In this document: in pieces, positions 37,057 through 47,900 of the stretch
Layout: each line of letters starts with the position of its first letter
Position numbering within the stretch: the stretch's first letter is position 1
Assembly (NCBI RefSeq): GCF_000473365.1
Contig: NZ_KI421517.1
Coordinates: 4,476,296 to 4,540,295, forward strand
Source: Adhaeribacter aquaticus DSM 16391
GTDB lineage: Bacteria; Bacteroidota; Bacteroidia; Cytophagales; Hymenobacteraceae
Direction: 5' to 3'
DNA: 64,000 nucleotides
Translations under genes and position numbers: made by a program
Notes under the pieces: model-generated
Database searches by the model: none
What the model was told of the DNA's origin: nothing
The model's input: only the letters and a program-made list of their open reading frames with translations

Positions 37057-38085
37057 ATGGAATCTAAGGATTATAAAAAATTTAATGACCCCATAAAACC
37101 TTCCAATAATGATGAAATTGATTTATCATTACTCTTTTCTAAGGTGATGAATGGTATTGCTTATGCCGGTAAGCAATTGGCGCTATTTATCTTTTTAGTT
37201 ATTGATAGAATTCTAAAGAACTTCAAATTATTAATTCTTGCCACCCTTATTGGTGGGATATTAGGAGTAGGCTATTTTTTTGCTAGGGAGCCTTATTACC
37301 ATTCTGATATGACCATTAGTTCTGCCTATCATAACGGTGCTTTTCTAACTAATTCTATTAATACGTTAGATAGGTTATGTAAAGAAGGAAATTATCCTGT
37401 TTTGGCTCAGATGTTAAAAATACCAACAGCAAAAGCAAGAACAATAAGAAGACTGGAAGTAGAGAAAACCATGTCTCCTAACTTACAGTTACTAATAGAT
37501 ATTTATAAAGAAAAAGAAGGCGGCCAGCACGCCATAGATTCATTAATTCTTTTTCATAATGATTCAACCTTCCATATAAATGCACAGGTATACGACACAA
37601 CCACTTTTTTTGGTTTAGATACTGTATTAGTTAATTATATTAAAAACAATAAATTTATAAACCGGCGGATTGCTATTGAAAGAAGAAACCTTTTAGCCAG
37701 GAAAATTAAATTAGAAAGAGAATCCCGGAATCTGGATACGCTTAAAAATTATATGGCTCGGAGTTACCTGAACCAAAAAAGCGGTCCTGCAAATCCAGCT
37801 GGTACGCAGGTAACTTTAAACAGTAAAGATGTAAATCCTATTGAAGTTTATCGAGAAGATTTCCGGCTCTATGACCAGCAATTGAAAATAGATAAGGTTT
37901 TAAACACTAATTCAGAAATAGAAATCATTGAACCATTCACCCCTTTTAAAGAACCAGCAAGTGGAACATTATTAAAGAATAGCCTTAAAGGTGCCCTAGT
38001 AGGTTTATTAGTTGGGTTACTTTATATCTTCTTTAAGATTTTAGAACTTGGAATCTCTAAATTAAGAACTAACCTGGGTGAATAA
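37057..38085 (+). CDS. Wzz-type polysaccharide chain-length determinant protein
   Basis: 342-residue inner-membrane protein with a cytoplasmic N-terminus, a membrane helix (about 57-76), a periplasmic domain with helical stretch (about 195-245), and a C-terminal helix (about 310-330) after KEPASGTLLKN. Proteins of this class control chain length of Wzx/Wzy-dependent glycans. There is no fused or adjacent tyrosine kinase and no Wza-like exporter in this window. The terminator at 38098-38140 follows. Confidence 0.82.
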   Translation: MESKDYKKFNDPIKPSNNDEIDLSLLFSKVMNGIAYAGKQLALFIFLVIDRILKNFKLLILATLIGGILGVGYFFAREPYYHSDMTISSAYHNGAFLTNSINTLDRLCKEGNYPVLAQMLKIPTAKARTIRRLEVEKTMSPNLQLLIDIYKEKEGGQHAIDSLILFHNDSTFHINAQVYDTTTFFGLDTVLVNYIKNNKFINRRIAIERRNLLARKIKLERESRNLDTLKNYMARSYLNQKSGPANPAGTQVTLNSKDVNPIEVYREDFRLYDQQLKIDKVLNTNSEIEIIEPFTPFKEPASGTLLKNSLKGALVGLLVGLLYIFFKILELGISKLRTNLGE

Positions 38086-38097
38086 TATAGATAAAGA

Positions 38098-38140
38098 ATT
38101 AACTAAAAAGGCCGGTTTAAAACCGGCTTTTTTAGTTAAT
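38098..38140. terminator. Bidirectional terminator between the Wzz-like gene and the LuxR-type regulator
   Basis: Stem arms GCCGGTT/AACCGGC with a short loop and A-run/T-run flanks that extend pairing to AACTAAAAA/TTTTTAGTT. The stop codon of the minus-strand regulator (38132-38134) lies inside it. Confidence 0.9.
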
Positions 38141-38782
38141 AATACCATTACTTAAAGCGTATTTCACTAACGCCGCCGTATTTTTGGCTTGAGTTTTTTC
38201 AATAATTCGCTGCCGATGCGAATCTATAGTACGCTTACTGGTAAATAGTTTTTCTGCTATTTCAGCGTTTGTTAACCCATCTGTAATTAGCTTTAGAACT
38301 TCTAGCTCCCGCTTGGAAAGCTCAACAAACTCTGTTGATTCATTTTGATTTTCAGTACTTGCAGTGCTATTATTTTTCTTTAATAGATTTATGGTTATTT
38401 CTGCTGAAATATAATTTTTCCCGTTGGCGATCATTTGAACAGCGTGCACAAGTTCCTCTCTGGTTATATTTTTAAGGATATATCCCTGGGCGCCCACCTC
38501 CAACATTTTATTAATATAATTTTCGCTTTCAAACATAGAAAGTGCCAGAACTTTAACTGATTGAAAGTTTTTAGTTAAAAACCGAGTGGCATCAAAACCA
38601 TCCATATGTGGCATTTTGATATCCATAATGACCACGTCAGTTTCAACTGTTTGTAACAAATCTATTAGTTGCGAACCGGACTCTGCTTCGCCTACCACCT
38701 GAACAGTTAATTCTTCTTCTAAAAGCGAGCGTAAACCTTTCCGGATTAACCTGTGATCATCAACTAATATTACTCTAATCAT
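38132..38782 (-). CDS. NarL/FixJ-family response regulator
   Basis: 216 residues: receiver domain (about 1-120; Asp54 in VIMDIKMPHMDG is the phospho-acceptor) and a LuxR-type helix-turn-helix (about 150-210; LSKRELEVLKLITDGLTNAEIA). Cognate kinase candidates are the HisKA_3-type kinase at 39354-40757, since this kinase class typically pairs with NarL regulators. Target genes are not seen; the polysaccharide locus next door is a plausible but unproven target. Confidence 0.93.
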   Translation of the reverse strand: MIRVILVDDHRLIRKGLRSLLEEELTVQVVGEAESGSQLIDLLQTVETDVVIMDIKMPHMDGFDATRFLTKNFQSVKVLALSMFESENYINKMLEVGAQGYILKNITREELVHAVQMIANGKNYISAEITINLLKKNNSTASTENQNESTEFVELSKRELEVLKLITDGLTNAEIAEKLFTSKRTIDSHRQRIIEKTQAKNTAALVKYALSNGIIN

Positions 38783-39025
38783 GCTATTGATTTTTTCTGC
38801 CTACAATATTAAAAAATTATATTATTTAACATCACACTTTTGTTATATAATATGAAATTTTATTATCTTAAGGAATAGAGTATAAAGTAGCAGGTCGTCA
38901 AATATTTAAGTATTAATACGAGCCTTTAATTAGGTATAATAGCTGACGCTATCTACAAAATATTGTAATACTTTTATTATTATATACATAATACTTAACC
39001 TAATGCATTCTGCACTACTTAAATT

Positions 39026-39364
39026 ATGGAAATTTTAACACACAAGGATAAAGAGTCCTACATCATTAAGCTGCGGGGAGAATTGGATGCCAACACTGCT
39101 GAAGTCGCCGAAAAAATTTTAGATGAAGTGGTGAAACTCCATCCTAATACTATCCGAGTTGATTGCAAAGACCTTAAATATATTTCTTCCAGAGGATTAG
39201 GAGTTTTTATTTCCCGGTTTCAGGAAATTCAGGACAAAAAAATCAATTTTTCTTTATTTAATATGAGCAATCATATCCGCCATATTTTCAAAATAATAGG
39301 ATTGGATGAATTAATGGAAATTCATTCGGAAGTTGTACCAAACTCAAATATTGTTAACCAGTAA
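39026..39364 (+). CDS. STAS domain anti-sigma factor antagonist-like protein
   Basis: 112 residues, one STAS domain. The conserved loop KYISSRGLGVFISRF has Ser55 at the usual phospho-serine position while the preceding Asp and following Ser are replaced by Ser54 and Arg56. Family members bind anti-sigma kinases in partner switching; none is adjacent, so partner and output are unknown. The 3' end overlaps the convergent kinase gene by 11 bases. Confidence 0.85.
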   Translation: MEILTHKDKESYIIKLRGELDANTAEVAEKILDEVVKLHPNTIRVDCKDLKYISSRGLGVFISRFQEIQDKKINFSLFNMSNHIRHIFKIIGLDELMEIHSEVVPNSNIVNQ

Positions 39365-40757
39365 AATAATTTATTGGTAACTCCACTTTTATTAAAGTTC
39401 CTTTGCCGACCTGGCTACTAATTTTCAGGTCTCCACCAAATAATTTCAGGCTGTTTTTAATATTGCGTAATCCTGTACTTTTGGAGGCAAAAACTATTTC
39501 TCCTTTTTCGAAACCTACTCCATTATCTAATATTTTTAACGTAACAGCTTTATCAGAAGCTTTTAAAGAAAGACTAGCCTTAGTTGCTCTAGCATGTTTA
39601 ACAATATTATTAAAAAACTCCTGGACAACGCTAAAAATTAAAATTTGCAGTTTTTCATCTAGTTTACTGGCGTAATCATCTACCTGAAGCGTTATTTTTA
39701 AGGTAGAGCTGCTACATTTTTTCACCAGTTCCTCTAAGGCGGCAATTAAACCAAAATCTTCCAGCATGGCTGGCATTAATTCAAAGGCCAACGTCTTGGT
39801 TTCTGATATTGCTTCTTCAATGATTTCCGTTATGGTTTCTTTGATGCCGGGTTCCAGATTAACCTCATGGCGCTGAAACTCCATTTTTAAACCAAACAAA
39901 ATTTGTCCTAAGCTATTGTGAATTTTCTCTGCTATTCGTTTCCGCTCCTCTATTTGCGTAACCCAGATAGCTAGTCTGGCTTTTCTTTTTGCTATCTTTT
40001 TCCGCCGTAAATCAGTATTTTCTAAGTTTCCTGAACTCAATTTTTTAAAAATAGCTACTCCCCCTGCCCCGGTATTTATTTTATCTTTTATTAAATGCAG
40101 AATAACCGCATAAGTCTTATTTTCAAAAGGCAATTCAAAATTTATTTGTTCATGATGCTGCCCGGACAGAACTTCTTCTAATTTTGATAATAATACTTCG
40201 GAATTTATTTTTTCAGCAAAATCAGTTAAGCTTTTTGCTTTTATTTTTGAGCTTTCAACCTTAAACTCCTCTTCTAAAAATCTATTTATTAAAGTAATTC
40301 TCCCTTCCTGGTCAAAAATTATAACTCCATCTGAATTATAATTTACCAGATGTGCTATTAATACTTGGTTTATATCCAAATCTGCCAGGGAAACAGGAAA
40401 GTTTAAAGGAGTTTTACTTATCCTCTTTTTACTATCTTCTTTCCTATAAATAAAAGAAATTGAACCCCCTAATAATTTATCGTCAACTCCAATAAATGGA
40501 GACACCTGCAAATAATAGGATTTATATATTATTTGGTTAAAGGAAGAAATAGCCTCATGCGTTAAGGGCAATGGTAACAAACCCGGAAAAACCGAATCTA
40601 CTGCCCGGTTAAAAATTTGTTCTGGAGGCAATTGTAAGATTTTAATCCCCTTCTCATTAATGGCCACAATTTTTAGGTAATTATCAAAAAGTACCACTGG
40701 CTCCGAAAATTGCTCCAGAAGAATTTCTGTAAATTGGTGCCAGGAATTTTTTAACAT
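39354..40757 (-). CDS. PAS-domain sensor histidine kinase (HisKA_3 type)
   Basis: 467-residue soluble kinase. Two PAS-like domains (about 10-105 and 125-240) are followed by a HisKA_3 dimerisation domain whose phospho-acceptor is His280 in ERKRIAEKIHNSLGQ, and by a HATPase_c domain (about 365-465; KILDNGVGFE, STGLRNIKNSL). No membrane segment, so it senses an intracellular signal. Its class fits the NarL regulator 570 bases downstream, separated by the STAS gene. Confidence 0.92.
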   Translation of the reverse strand: MLKNSWHQFTEILLEQFSEPVVLFDNYLKIVAINEKGIKILQLPPEQIFNRAVDSVFPGLLPLPLTHEAISSFNQIIYKSYYLQVSPFIGVDDKLLGGSISFIYRKEDSKKRISKTPLNFPVSLADLDINQVLIAHLVNYNSDGVIIFDQEGRITLINRFLEEEFKVESSKIKAKSLTDFAEKINSEVLLSKLEEVLSGQHHEQINFELPFENKTYAVILHLIKDKINTGAGGVAIFKKLSSGNLENTDLRRKKIAKRKARLAIWVTQIEERKRIAEKIHNSLGQILFGLKMEFQRHEVNLEPGIKETITEIIEEAISETKTLAFELMPAMLEDFGLIAALEELVKKCSSSTLKITLQVDDYASKLDEKLQILIFSVVQEFFNNIVKHARATKASLSLKASDKAVTLKILDNGVGFEKGEIVFASKSTGLRNIKNSLKLFGGDLKISSQVGKGTLIKVELPINYFTG

Positions 40758-40857
40758 GTATAAGTATTGGTCCTTTAATAATTAAATAAATATAAAAAGG
40801 GAAAGCAAGTAAATCAAAAGTATTCGAAATACTTAACTGGTTATCCTCCAAAATTTC

Positions 40858-41577
40858 TTACTCCTTTACCACCAGCTGCATTAAATAATGATAATGCTCA
40901 TCTTCCTGAATAAAATTTACTTTAAATCCCGCCTCTTCGGCATACTCCTGAAACAAAGGGAAATCAATAAATAACCATTTAAATGGAAGACCCTTCTCTC
41001 CTTTATAAATCATTTGATAGGTAACTACACCACGATAGTCGGCATTTAAATCAAGGCATAAAGCTCCTTCTTCGTCATAAAACATGTATGTTATATCAGA
41101 AGAATCTACTACAATAGCCCCACCTGGTTTAAGTTTGTTTTTTATGTTAAATAAAAATTGCTTAAGTCCATCCAAATCACCAACCAAACCAATACCATTC
41201 ATCAACATTAATATGGTATCATATCGCTCATCATCTAAATCAACAAAATTTGCCTCTTTTACCTTTTTTACTCCCCGGGCTCTCATGATGGCACACGCTC
41301 CGGCTGAATGGTCCATTGCGGTTACATCCAGGCCTTGTTGCTGTAAATAAAGAGAATGACTTCCGGCGCCGGCTCCCACATCTAATACTTGTCCCCTGCA
41401 CATTTCCAGAGCCCGCTGTTCAATTTCTGGCATTTCCTGGTGACTTCTAAAAAAATAAGCAACTGGTACTTTCTCTGTTTCAGTAATACTTGATTCTACC
41501 TCAATAAAAGCGTCTTTTTCTCCTGAAAAATAATCCTGTAACGCATTACCCAAAACATCCGAATTTGTTTTTCTCAT
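40858..41577 (-). CDS. Class I SAM-dependent methyltransferase
   Basis: 239 residues with a Rossmann-type motif I, VLDVGAGAGSHSLYLQQQG (about 80-98), motif II-like VTAMDHSAGACAIM and the YDTILMLMNGIG post-motif. The substrate is not evident; quinone, lipid or small-molecule methylation are all possible. It precedes the kinase gene on the same strand by 100 bases. Confidence 0.88.
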   Translation of the reverse strand: MRKTNSDVLGNALQDYFSGEKDAFIEVESSITETEKVPVAYFFRSHQEMPEIEQRALEMCRGQVLDVGAGAGSHSLYLQQQGLDVTAMDHSAGACAIMRARGVKKVKEANFVDLDDERYDTILMLMNGIGLVGDLDGLKQFLFNIKNKLKPGGAIVVDSSDITYMFYDEEGALCLDLNADYRGVVTYQMIYKGEKGLPFKWLFIDFPLFQEYAEEAGFKVNFIQEDEHYHYLMQLVVKE

Positions 41578-41764
41578 TCTACATCAAAAAAATAAAGGTA
41601 TATATCAAATATGTTTTATTTATATTAACTTTAAAATTTTAAACTTTGCAAAAGCCTCTTTGTTTACAAGCATTAGCAAAGTTAAATCAACTAAACCCTG
41701 GTGGCCTGTTGTCTTAATCTGAAATTTCAATTTAATAAATGGCTTAATGTCATAGATTTTACTC

Positions 41765-43282
41765 ATGAAACTTATTACCAAAATTTATGTAAGCGTTGGG
41801 CTCATTTTAATAACCTTTGTCTCATCCACCATTATTTATTTTCAGCAAAACCGCAATGTAATTACCACCTTTAACCAAACGCTTCAATCAGCTGAAATAA
41901 TAAAATCTACTTTAAATATTTATAGGGCAGTTATTAATGCGCAGGTTGGGTTGCGGGGCTACCTGTTAACCAGTAATGAAAATTTCCTTGATTCTTTTTA
42001 TGAAGGTCAGGCAGATTACCTGATAGAAATAAACCTGCTTAAAAAGCGATGCAAGGATAATCCAAATTATTTAAAAACAATAAAAGAAATAGAAATAGAA
42101 TTCCTGAATTGGAACTCCAACATATCTGAGCCTATTATTGAAGCGAAAAGAAATTTTAATAGTAGCCCGGAATCTCGCATTGCTTATGATAAATTATATG
42201 ACTCTGCTTACAACAAGCAAACCGCCAAAATTAGTATAGATAAGATAAAAGGAAAGCTAAAAAATATTGAAAAGAGTGAAATTGGTTATAAAAACCAGTT
42301 GGTAAATGAATTACAAAATTCCTTAGAATTTACAGATCTTCTGGGATTAGCCCTTACCATATTTGCTTTAATTATCGGAATTATTACCACAATAGTTTTG
42401 GGTAAAACCATTACCAGAAGGATAAACAGCATGAAGAAGGTTGCCCGAAATTTGGCGCAAGAGAACTTTGAAGTAAATCTTACTGATAATTACCACGATG
42501 AGTTAAGCGGTTTGGAGGCAAGCATGAATGTAATGGCCAAAAAACTGCAAAAGAGTTTTATGCGCCTGAACAAAATGAACCAGGAATTGGATCAGTTTGC
42601 TTATGTAGTGTCACATGATTTAAAAGCTCCCTTACGGGCCATTAATAACTTAGCAGAATGGATTAAAGAAGACATTGGTGAGGTGGAAGACCCCGAAATT
42701 AAACAAAATCTGGACTTAATGCGGGGGCGCGTGCACCGGATGGAAAACCTGATTAATGGAATTTTAGAATACGCGCGAGTAGGTCGTAAAAAATTAGATA
42801 AGGTTACTATTAATGTGCAGGATATACTTTTAGAAATTGTAGATTCTTTGGCCATCCCTTCCCATATTCAGGTAATATTACCAGAAACCAATGTTTTATT
42901 AACCACCGAAAAAATTTTACTACAACAAGTTCTGGCCAACTTAATTGGGAATGGAATAAAATATAATGATAAACCAGCGGGCGTGGTACAGGTAGCCATA
43001 CAAGAAAAAGCCAAAGAGGTAGAGATAGCAGTAAGTGATAATGGCCCTGGTATACCACAAGAATTTCATTCCAGAATATTTGGTGTTTTTCAAACCATTG
43101 AAGCCCGGGATACAAAAGAAAGCACGGGTATTGGCTTAGCCATTGTAAAAAAAATTATAGAAGATAAAGGCGGTAAAATTTGGTTGGATTCTGAAGTTGG
43201 AGTTGGAACTACTTTTTATTTTACCTGGCCAGTAAAATCTTCTACCGAAGTTGAACTGTTATCAAATTCTTATGCAATCTAA
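41765..43282 (+). CDS. CHASE3/HAMP sensor histidine kinase
   Basis: 505 residues: membrane helix (about 8-27), extracytoplasmic CHASE3 domain (about 35-185), second helix (about 190-212), HAMP (about 213-265), HisKA with phospho-acceptor His284 in YVVSHDLKAPLRAI, and HATPase_c (about 380-495; VSDNGPGIPQEF, GIGLAIVKKI). CHASE3 kinases sense an external or membrane-derived signal. The next gene starts 11 bases inside its end. The five following genes on this strand form a co-directional run. Confidence 0.94.
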   Translation: MKLITKIYVSVGLILITFVSSTIIYFQQNRNVITTFNQTLQSAEIIKSTLNIYRAVINAQVGLRGYLLTSNENFLDSFYEGQADYLIEINLLKKRCKDNPNYLKTIKEIEIEFLNWNSNISEPIIEAKRNFNSSPESRIAYDKLYDSAYNKQTAKISIDKIKGKLKNIEKSEIGYKNQLVNELQNSLEFTDLLGLALTIFALIIGIITTIVLGKTITRRINSMKKVARNLAQENFEVNLTDNYHDELSGLEASMNVMAKKLQKSFMRLNKMNQELDQFAYVVSHDLKAPLRAINNLAEWIKEDIGEVEDPEIKQNLDLMRGRVHRMENLINGILEYARVGRKKLDKVTINVQDILLEIVDSLAIPSHIQVILPETNVLLTTEKILLQQVLANLIGNGIKYNDKPAGVVQVAIQEKAKEVEIAVSDNGPGIPQEFHSRIFGVFQTIEARDTKESTGIGLAIVKKIIEDKGGKIWLDSEVGVGTTFYFTWPVKSSTEVELLSNSYAI

Positions 43283-43994
43283 TACTGAAGCTTTCTACCA
43301 GGAGCAGCTAAAACGGGTAACCAACGAATTTGAGGATTTCGTTTATATTGTTTCCCACGACTTAAAAGCCCCAATTCGAGCCATCAATAATTTATCGGTC
43401 TGGATAGAAGAAGACCTTGGAGATAACATTCCGGAAGATGTAAAAGATAACCTCAGGTTATTGCGGGACCGGACCGAGCGGATGGAAAAAATGATGAATG
43501 CTATTTTACAGCTTTCCCGCGTTGGCAGGTATGATTTAGACATAAAGCCAGTAGATTTAGGCCAGATATTAGATGAAATTAAAGCAGCTAATACTGCTGA
43601 GCATGTGTCTATTCATATTCATCAAGATGCTCATAACCAACTTTTTAACACTTATTTTAAAAAGTTTAAAACTGTAATAGAAGAACTTGTAAAAAATGCT
43701 GTTATCCATAATGATAAGGAAGCAGTAGAAATTACCATAACCTTACATTATCCCGAAAATAACTTAGCAGAAATATTAGTATCTGATAATGGATCGGGTA
43801 TTTCCGCTCAGGCCTTAGATAAGGTTTTCGATATTTTTTACACTGGTAAATCTAAAGATCGCCATAATACCGTTGGCGCGGGACTTGCTATAAGTAAGAA
43901 AATTATTGATTTTATTGGGGGCTCTATCACCCTTGAATCCTCGGAAAATAGCGGCACGAAATTTTTAATTAAATGGCCGGCTAGTACTAATTAA
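43272..43994 (+). CDS. Soluble histidine kinase
   Basis: 240 residues from ATG 43272, with the phospho-acceptor His29 in YIVSHDLKAPIRAI and HATPase_c (VSDNGSGISAQALDKVF). No sensor or membrane segment, so it depends on a partner for input. Its kinase core resembles that of the preceding gene (AINNLSVWIEEDLGDN versus AINNLAEWIKEDIGEV), which suggests an old duplication. A TTG start at 43251 is possible but would overlap more deeply and lacks support. Confidence 0.9.
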   Translation: MQSNTEAFYQEQLKRVTNEFEDFVYIVSHDLKAPIRAINNLSVWIEEDLGDNIPEDVKDNLRLLRDRTERMEKMMNAILQLSRVGRYDLDIKPVDLGQILDEIKAANTAEHVSIHIHQDAHNQLFNTYFKKFKTVIEELVKNAVIHNDKEAVEITITLHYPENNLAEILVSDNGSGISAQALDKVFDIFYTGKSKDRHNTVGAGLAISKKIIDFIGGSITLESSENSGTKFLIKWPASTN

Positions 43995-44012
43995 AAATAT
44001 TATATTTATCCT

Positions 44013-44435
44013 ATGATCCAAAAAGTTTTAAATGTACTATTGGTTGAAGATGATGAAGTTGACATCATGAATGTGCAGCGAGCCTTCAAAAAAAATAACA
44101 TTACCAATCCGCTTTTTATTGCCCGCAATGGTTTAGAAGCTTTGGAAATGTTACAAAATGGGAAAGTACCCATGCCCCAAATTATCATCCTGGATATTAA
44201 TATGCCCAAGATGAATGGGATTGAATTTCTGAAAGAATTGCGGAATGATGCTAACCTAAAGCATATCAGTGTTTTTGTTATGACAACTTCCAATGAGGAT
44301 AGTGATAAGATTAATGCCTATAATTTAAACATAGCAGGCTATATTTTAAAACCCTTGTCCTTTGAGAAATTCATCACCTCAGTTGCTACTTTAAATAGCT
44401 ACTGGCAGCTCTGCGAACCACCAACCACAACCTAA
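44013..44435 (+). CDS. Single-domain response regulator (Rcp1-like)
   Basis: 140 residues, receiver domain only: acidic pocket VEDDEVD, phospho-acceptor Asp61 in ILDINMPKMNG and the conserved Lys in ILKPLSFEKF. With no output domain it probably shuttles phosphate in the adjacent kinase-rich cluster. Starts 18 bases after the soluble kinase gene. Confidence 0.93.
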   Translation: MIQKVLNVLLVEDDEVDIMNVQRAFKKNNITNPLFIARNGLEALEMLQNGKVPMPQIIILDINMPKMNGIEFLKELRNDANLKHISVFVMTTSNEDSDKINAYNLNIAGYILKPLSFEKFITSVATLNSYWQLCEPPTTT

Positions 44436-44461
44436 TCTATATCACTAATTTTCTTTTTACC

Positions 44462-44899
44462 TTGGAAAACAAGTTAACCAATATTTTGTTAATAGAGGAC
44501 GATGAAGTAGATATTCAGAATATTTTGCGTGCCTTTAAGATCAATAATATAACTGCCAACCTGCACTTAGCTAAAAATGGCAAAGAAGCCCTGGAAATGC
44601 TAACCGGTAAAGGTGCCCCTATTATCAAACCCACGCCTAACATCATTTTATTAGATATAAAAATGCCGGTTATGGATGGGTTAGACTTCTTAAAAGTACT
44701 CCGCGAATACCCGGAATTAAAATCATGTAGTATTTACATTCTGACCAGCTATAATGAAGAGGAACTAAAAGCCCGTGCATACAATTTAAATGTTGCTGGT
44801 TATATTCTCAAAAGCTCGGACCAGGCAGAATTGGTTCAGAAAATAAAATACTTAAAAGATTACTGGCAGTTAATAGAGCTGCCCAACAGCCAGAATTAA
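44462..44899 (+). CDS. Single-domain response regulator (Rcp1-like), second copy
   Basis: 145 residues, receiver domain only, with IEDDEVD, phospho-acceptor Asp65 in LLDIKMPVMDG and the GYILKSSDQAEL lysine region. Clearly paralogous to the upstream receiver (shared N-terminus, same DDEVD and NGLEALEML/NGKEALEML pattern). The start is TTG 44462; the frame has no ATG that preserves the domain. Confidence 0.9.
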   Translation: MENKLTNILLIEDDEVDIQNILRAFKINNITANLHLAKNGKEALEMLTGKGAPIIKPTPNIILLDIKMPVMDGLDFLKVLREYPELKSCSIYILTSYNEEELKARAYNLNVAGYILKSSDQAELVQKIKYLKDYWQLIELPNSQN

Positions 44900-44923
44900 A
44901 TTATAATAACTGCACAAGAATTT

Positions 44924-47900
44924 ATGTCCGAAAATATCCGCTTGTTGATAATTGATGATGATGAAGTAGACCGGATAACTATTCAACGCTCATTACGCAA
45001 GGTAGATTTTCCTGCCACTATTGATATGGCCGAAAGAGGAGAAGAAGGGTTGGCTATGCTTCTGGAAAACTCCTACAACTGTATTTTAGTTGATTACCGA
45101 TTGCCAGATACTGATGGGGTTGAATTATTAAAGAAAATACGCGCCCAGGGAATAGACATTCCCGTTTTAATTGTAACCTCCCAGGGCGATGAAAGAATTG
45201 CTGCTGAAGCTTTACGAAGCGGTGCTTCTGATTACCTTTCAAAAAGCTTTCTAACGCCTGACGGTGTTTTACATAGTGTTAGAAACGCCATTAAAGTTTA
45301 TGAAGTTGAAAAAGAACGGGTAGCCACCGAGAATGCTTTACGAGTAAGTAAAGAACGCTTAAAAGAAGCGCAGAACCTAGCTAAAATAGGCAATTGGAAT
45401 TTAGATCTGAAAAATAATAAAGTTTTTTGGTCTGAAGAATTATATAATATTTTAGAAGTAGATACTGAATTTGATATTACTTTAGAAAGTTTCAGAAGTT
45501 TTATTCACCCGGATGACCAGGAAATTTGGAAGAAAATTTATAAGGAAGCAATTCTTACTAAAAGACCTTATCAGCAGGATTACCGGCTTGTTTTTCCTGG
45601 TAATAAAATAAAATACGTTAATACCCACGGCACTCCCATTTTAAATGATGCCGGTGAAGTTATTGGGCTGGCAGGTACTTTACAGGATATCTCGGATCGT
45701 ATTAATACCCAAATTGCGCTAAAGGAAAGTGAACAGCGCTACCTTAACCTTATTGAGACAATGAATGAGGGGGTATTGCACGTTGATAATGAACAAAATA
45801 TTTTATTTGCCAATAAGCGTTTCTGCGAAATGCTTGGTTATACCAAAGAAGAAGTAATTGGCAGCTCATTTTATCAATACATTCCGAATGAAGTAGTTCG
45901 GGAGTTAATCTACAATAAAACATTACTACGGCATAAACAGGTAACCGATCAATACGAAATAGAACTTAGAACCAAAGATGGTACATTAGATTGCTTTTTA
46001 GTCGGTGGCAGCCCTTTAATTAACAGAAAAGGTGAGGTAATGGGTTCTCTTGGCACCTTTACTAAAATAACCGAACGTAAAAAGATTGAAGAGGCCTTAG
46101 CTTCCAGGGAAAAGCTTTTCCGTACTCTTTTTGAAAATGCCCAGGGCTTTATTTGTACTCACAGCCTTGACGGCACGATATTATCGATTAACAAAGCCGG
46201 TGCCGATATTATTGGCCTTAGGCCATCTGATATGATTGGCCGTAACTTCAAAGACTTCATGAAACCTCATGTTCATGCTGATTTTGATGAGTACCTGGTA
46301 AATATTCAGGAAAGTAAACTTACCACAGGTATTTTCAGGGTTAGTAATAACTTTCATAAAACGGAACATTATTTATTATACCGCAACATATATTTCCAGG
46401 AAGAAGGAAAAGAAGCGTATGTAATTGCCAGTGCTCAGGATATTACAGAACGGATAACCATCGAGCGGGAATTAAAACAAGCTAAAATTGTGGCCGAAAA
46501 TTCGGCCAAGGTTAAAGAACAATTTCTGGCAAATATGAGTCACGAAATTCGTACTCCAATGAATGGAATTATTGGTTTAACCTCGGTTTTGGAACGAATG
46601 ATTACCGATGAAGAGCAAAAAAACTATTTGCATGCCATTCAATCCTCAGCCGATAAGTTACTTGTTATAATCAATGATATCCTGGATTTTTCTAAAATAG
46701 AATCAGGCAAAATAGAATTTGAAGAAACCAACTTTAATCCCAAAGCTTTACTGCTCGAATGCATAAACCTTTTTGAAGCCAAAGCTTCCGAAAACAATAA
46801 CCGGTTAAAAGCTATAATTGACTCGGAAGTGCCTGAAATAATAAAAGGCGACCCAGGTAAACTGAGTCAGATCCTGAATAATTTAATTGGCAATGCCATT
46901 AAATTTACGCAGGATGGTCAGGTAAAAATATTTACGGAAGTTTGTTCTATAAACCGGGATACAGTTGTGATAGAATTTACGGTTCAGGATACAGGAATCG
47001 GTATTCCGGAAGATAAAATTTTAACTATTTTTGATAGTTTTACTCAGGCCCGAAGCGATACCACCCGCCGTTATGGTGGCACTGGATTGGGCTTAAGTAT
47101 TACCAAAAAACTGATTGAATTACAGGGAGGTACTATTTCTGTTAAAAGTATTCCGAATGAAGGCAGCTCCTTTATATTTAGGATTCCATTTAAAAATTCT
47201 GACACCTCAGCCGAAAGCCCTATGATCAAAACTGAAGAGCCTATTCTACATGCAGAAGAGCTAGGTCAGCTAAACATTCTTTTAGCTGAAGATAACCTGA
47301 TTAACCAGCTATTGGTAAAAAAAGTCATGCAGGACTGGGGCTTTAATTTAGATACTTCGGAAAATGGAATTGAGGCCTTAGAATTATTTAATGAAAAAAA
47401 TTATCATGTAATTTTAATGGACATTCAGATGCCGGAAATGGATGGCTATGAAGCCATTGATTATATTCGGAAAAGCAAAGGTCCTAAAAGCAATGTACCC
47501 ATAATTGCCCTTACAGCCCATGCAACCAAAGGAGAAGCCGATAAATGTATAAAAGCCGGTGCCGATGCTTATGTTTCCAAACCTTTTAAACCGGAAGCCT
47601 TGCTTCAGGAAATTGCGTCCTTAGTTCGCAAAGACGTTAACTTTAAACCTGTTCTGCCTAAACCAAAAGAAACAGTTGAAAATAAAGACTCATCTGCAAC
47701 TGGCTACACCTTAAACCTGGACTATTTAAAAGAAATGGCTTGTGGCGATAACATGTTTATGACCGAAATCATTACGATGTTTATCCAACAAACTCCAGAC
47801 AATATCAATACCTTAATGGGTTACGCCAATAAGAAAAGCTGGCAGGAAGTTAAAACGTTAGCTCATAAAATGAAATCGTCGGTAGTATTGGTAGGTATAG

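Noticed and set aside
24888-38085. Whole polysaccharide locus as a recently gained genomic island
   Set aside because: No integrase, insertion sequence, tRNA or flanking direct repeats; only part of the locus looks AT-rich.
43251-43271. TTG start of the soluble kinase 7 codons upstream
   Set aside because: ATG at 43272 gives the normal 11-base overlap; the extra residues have no support.
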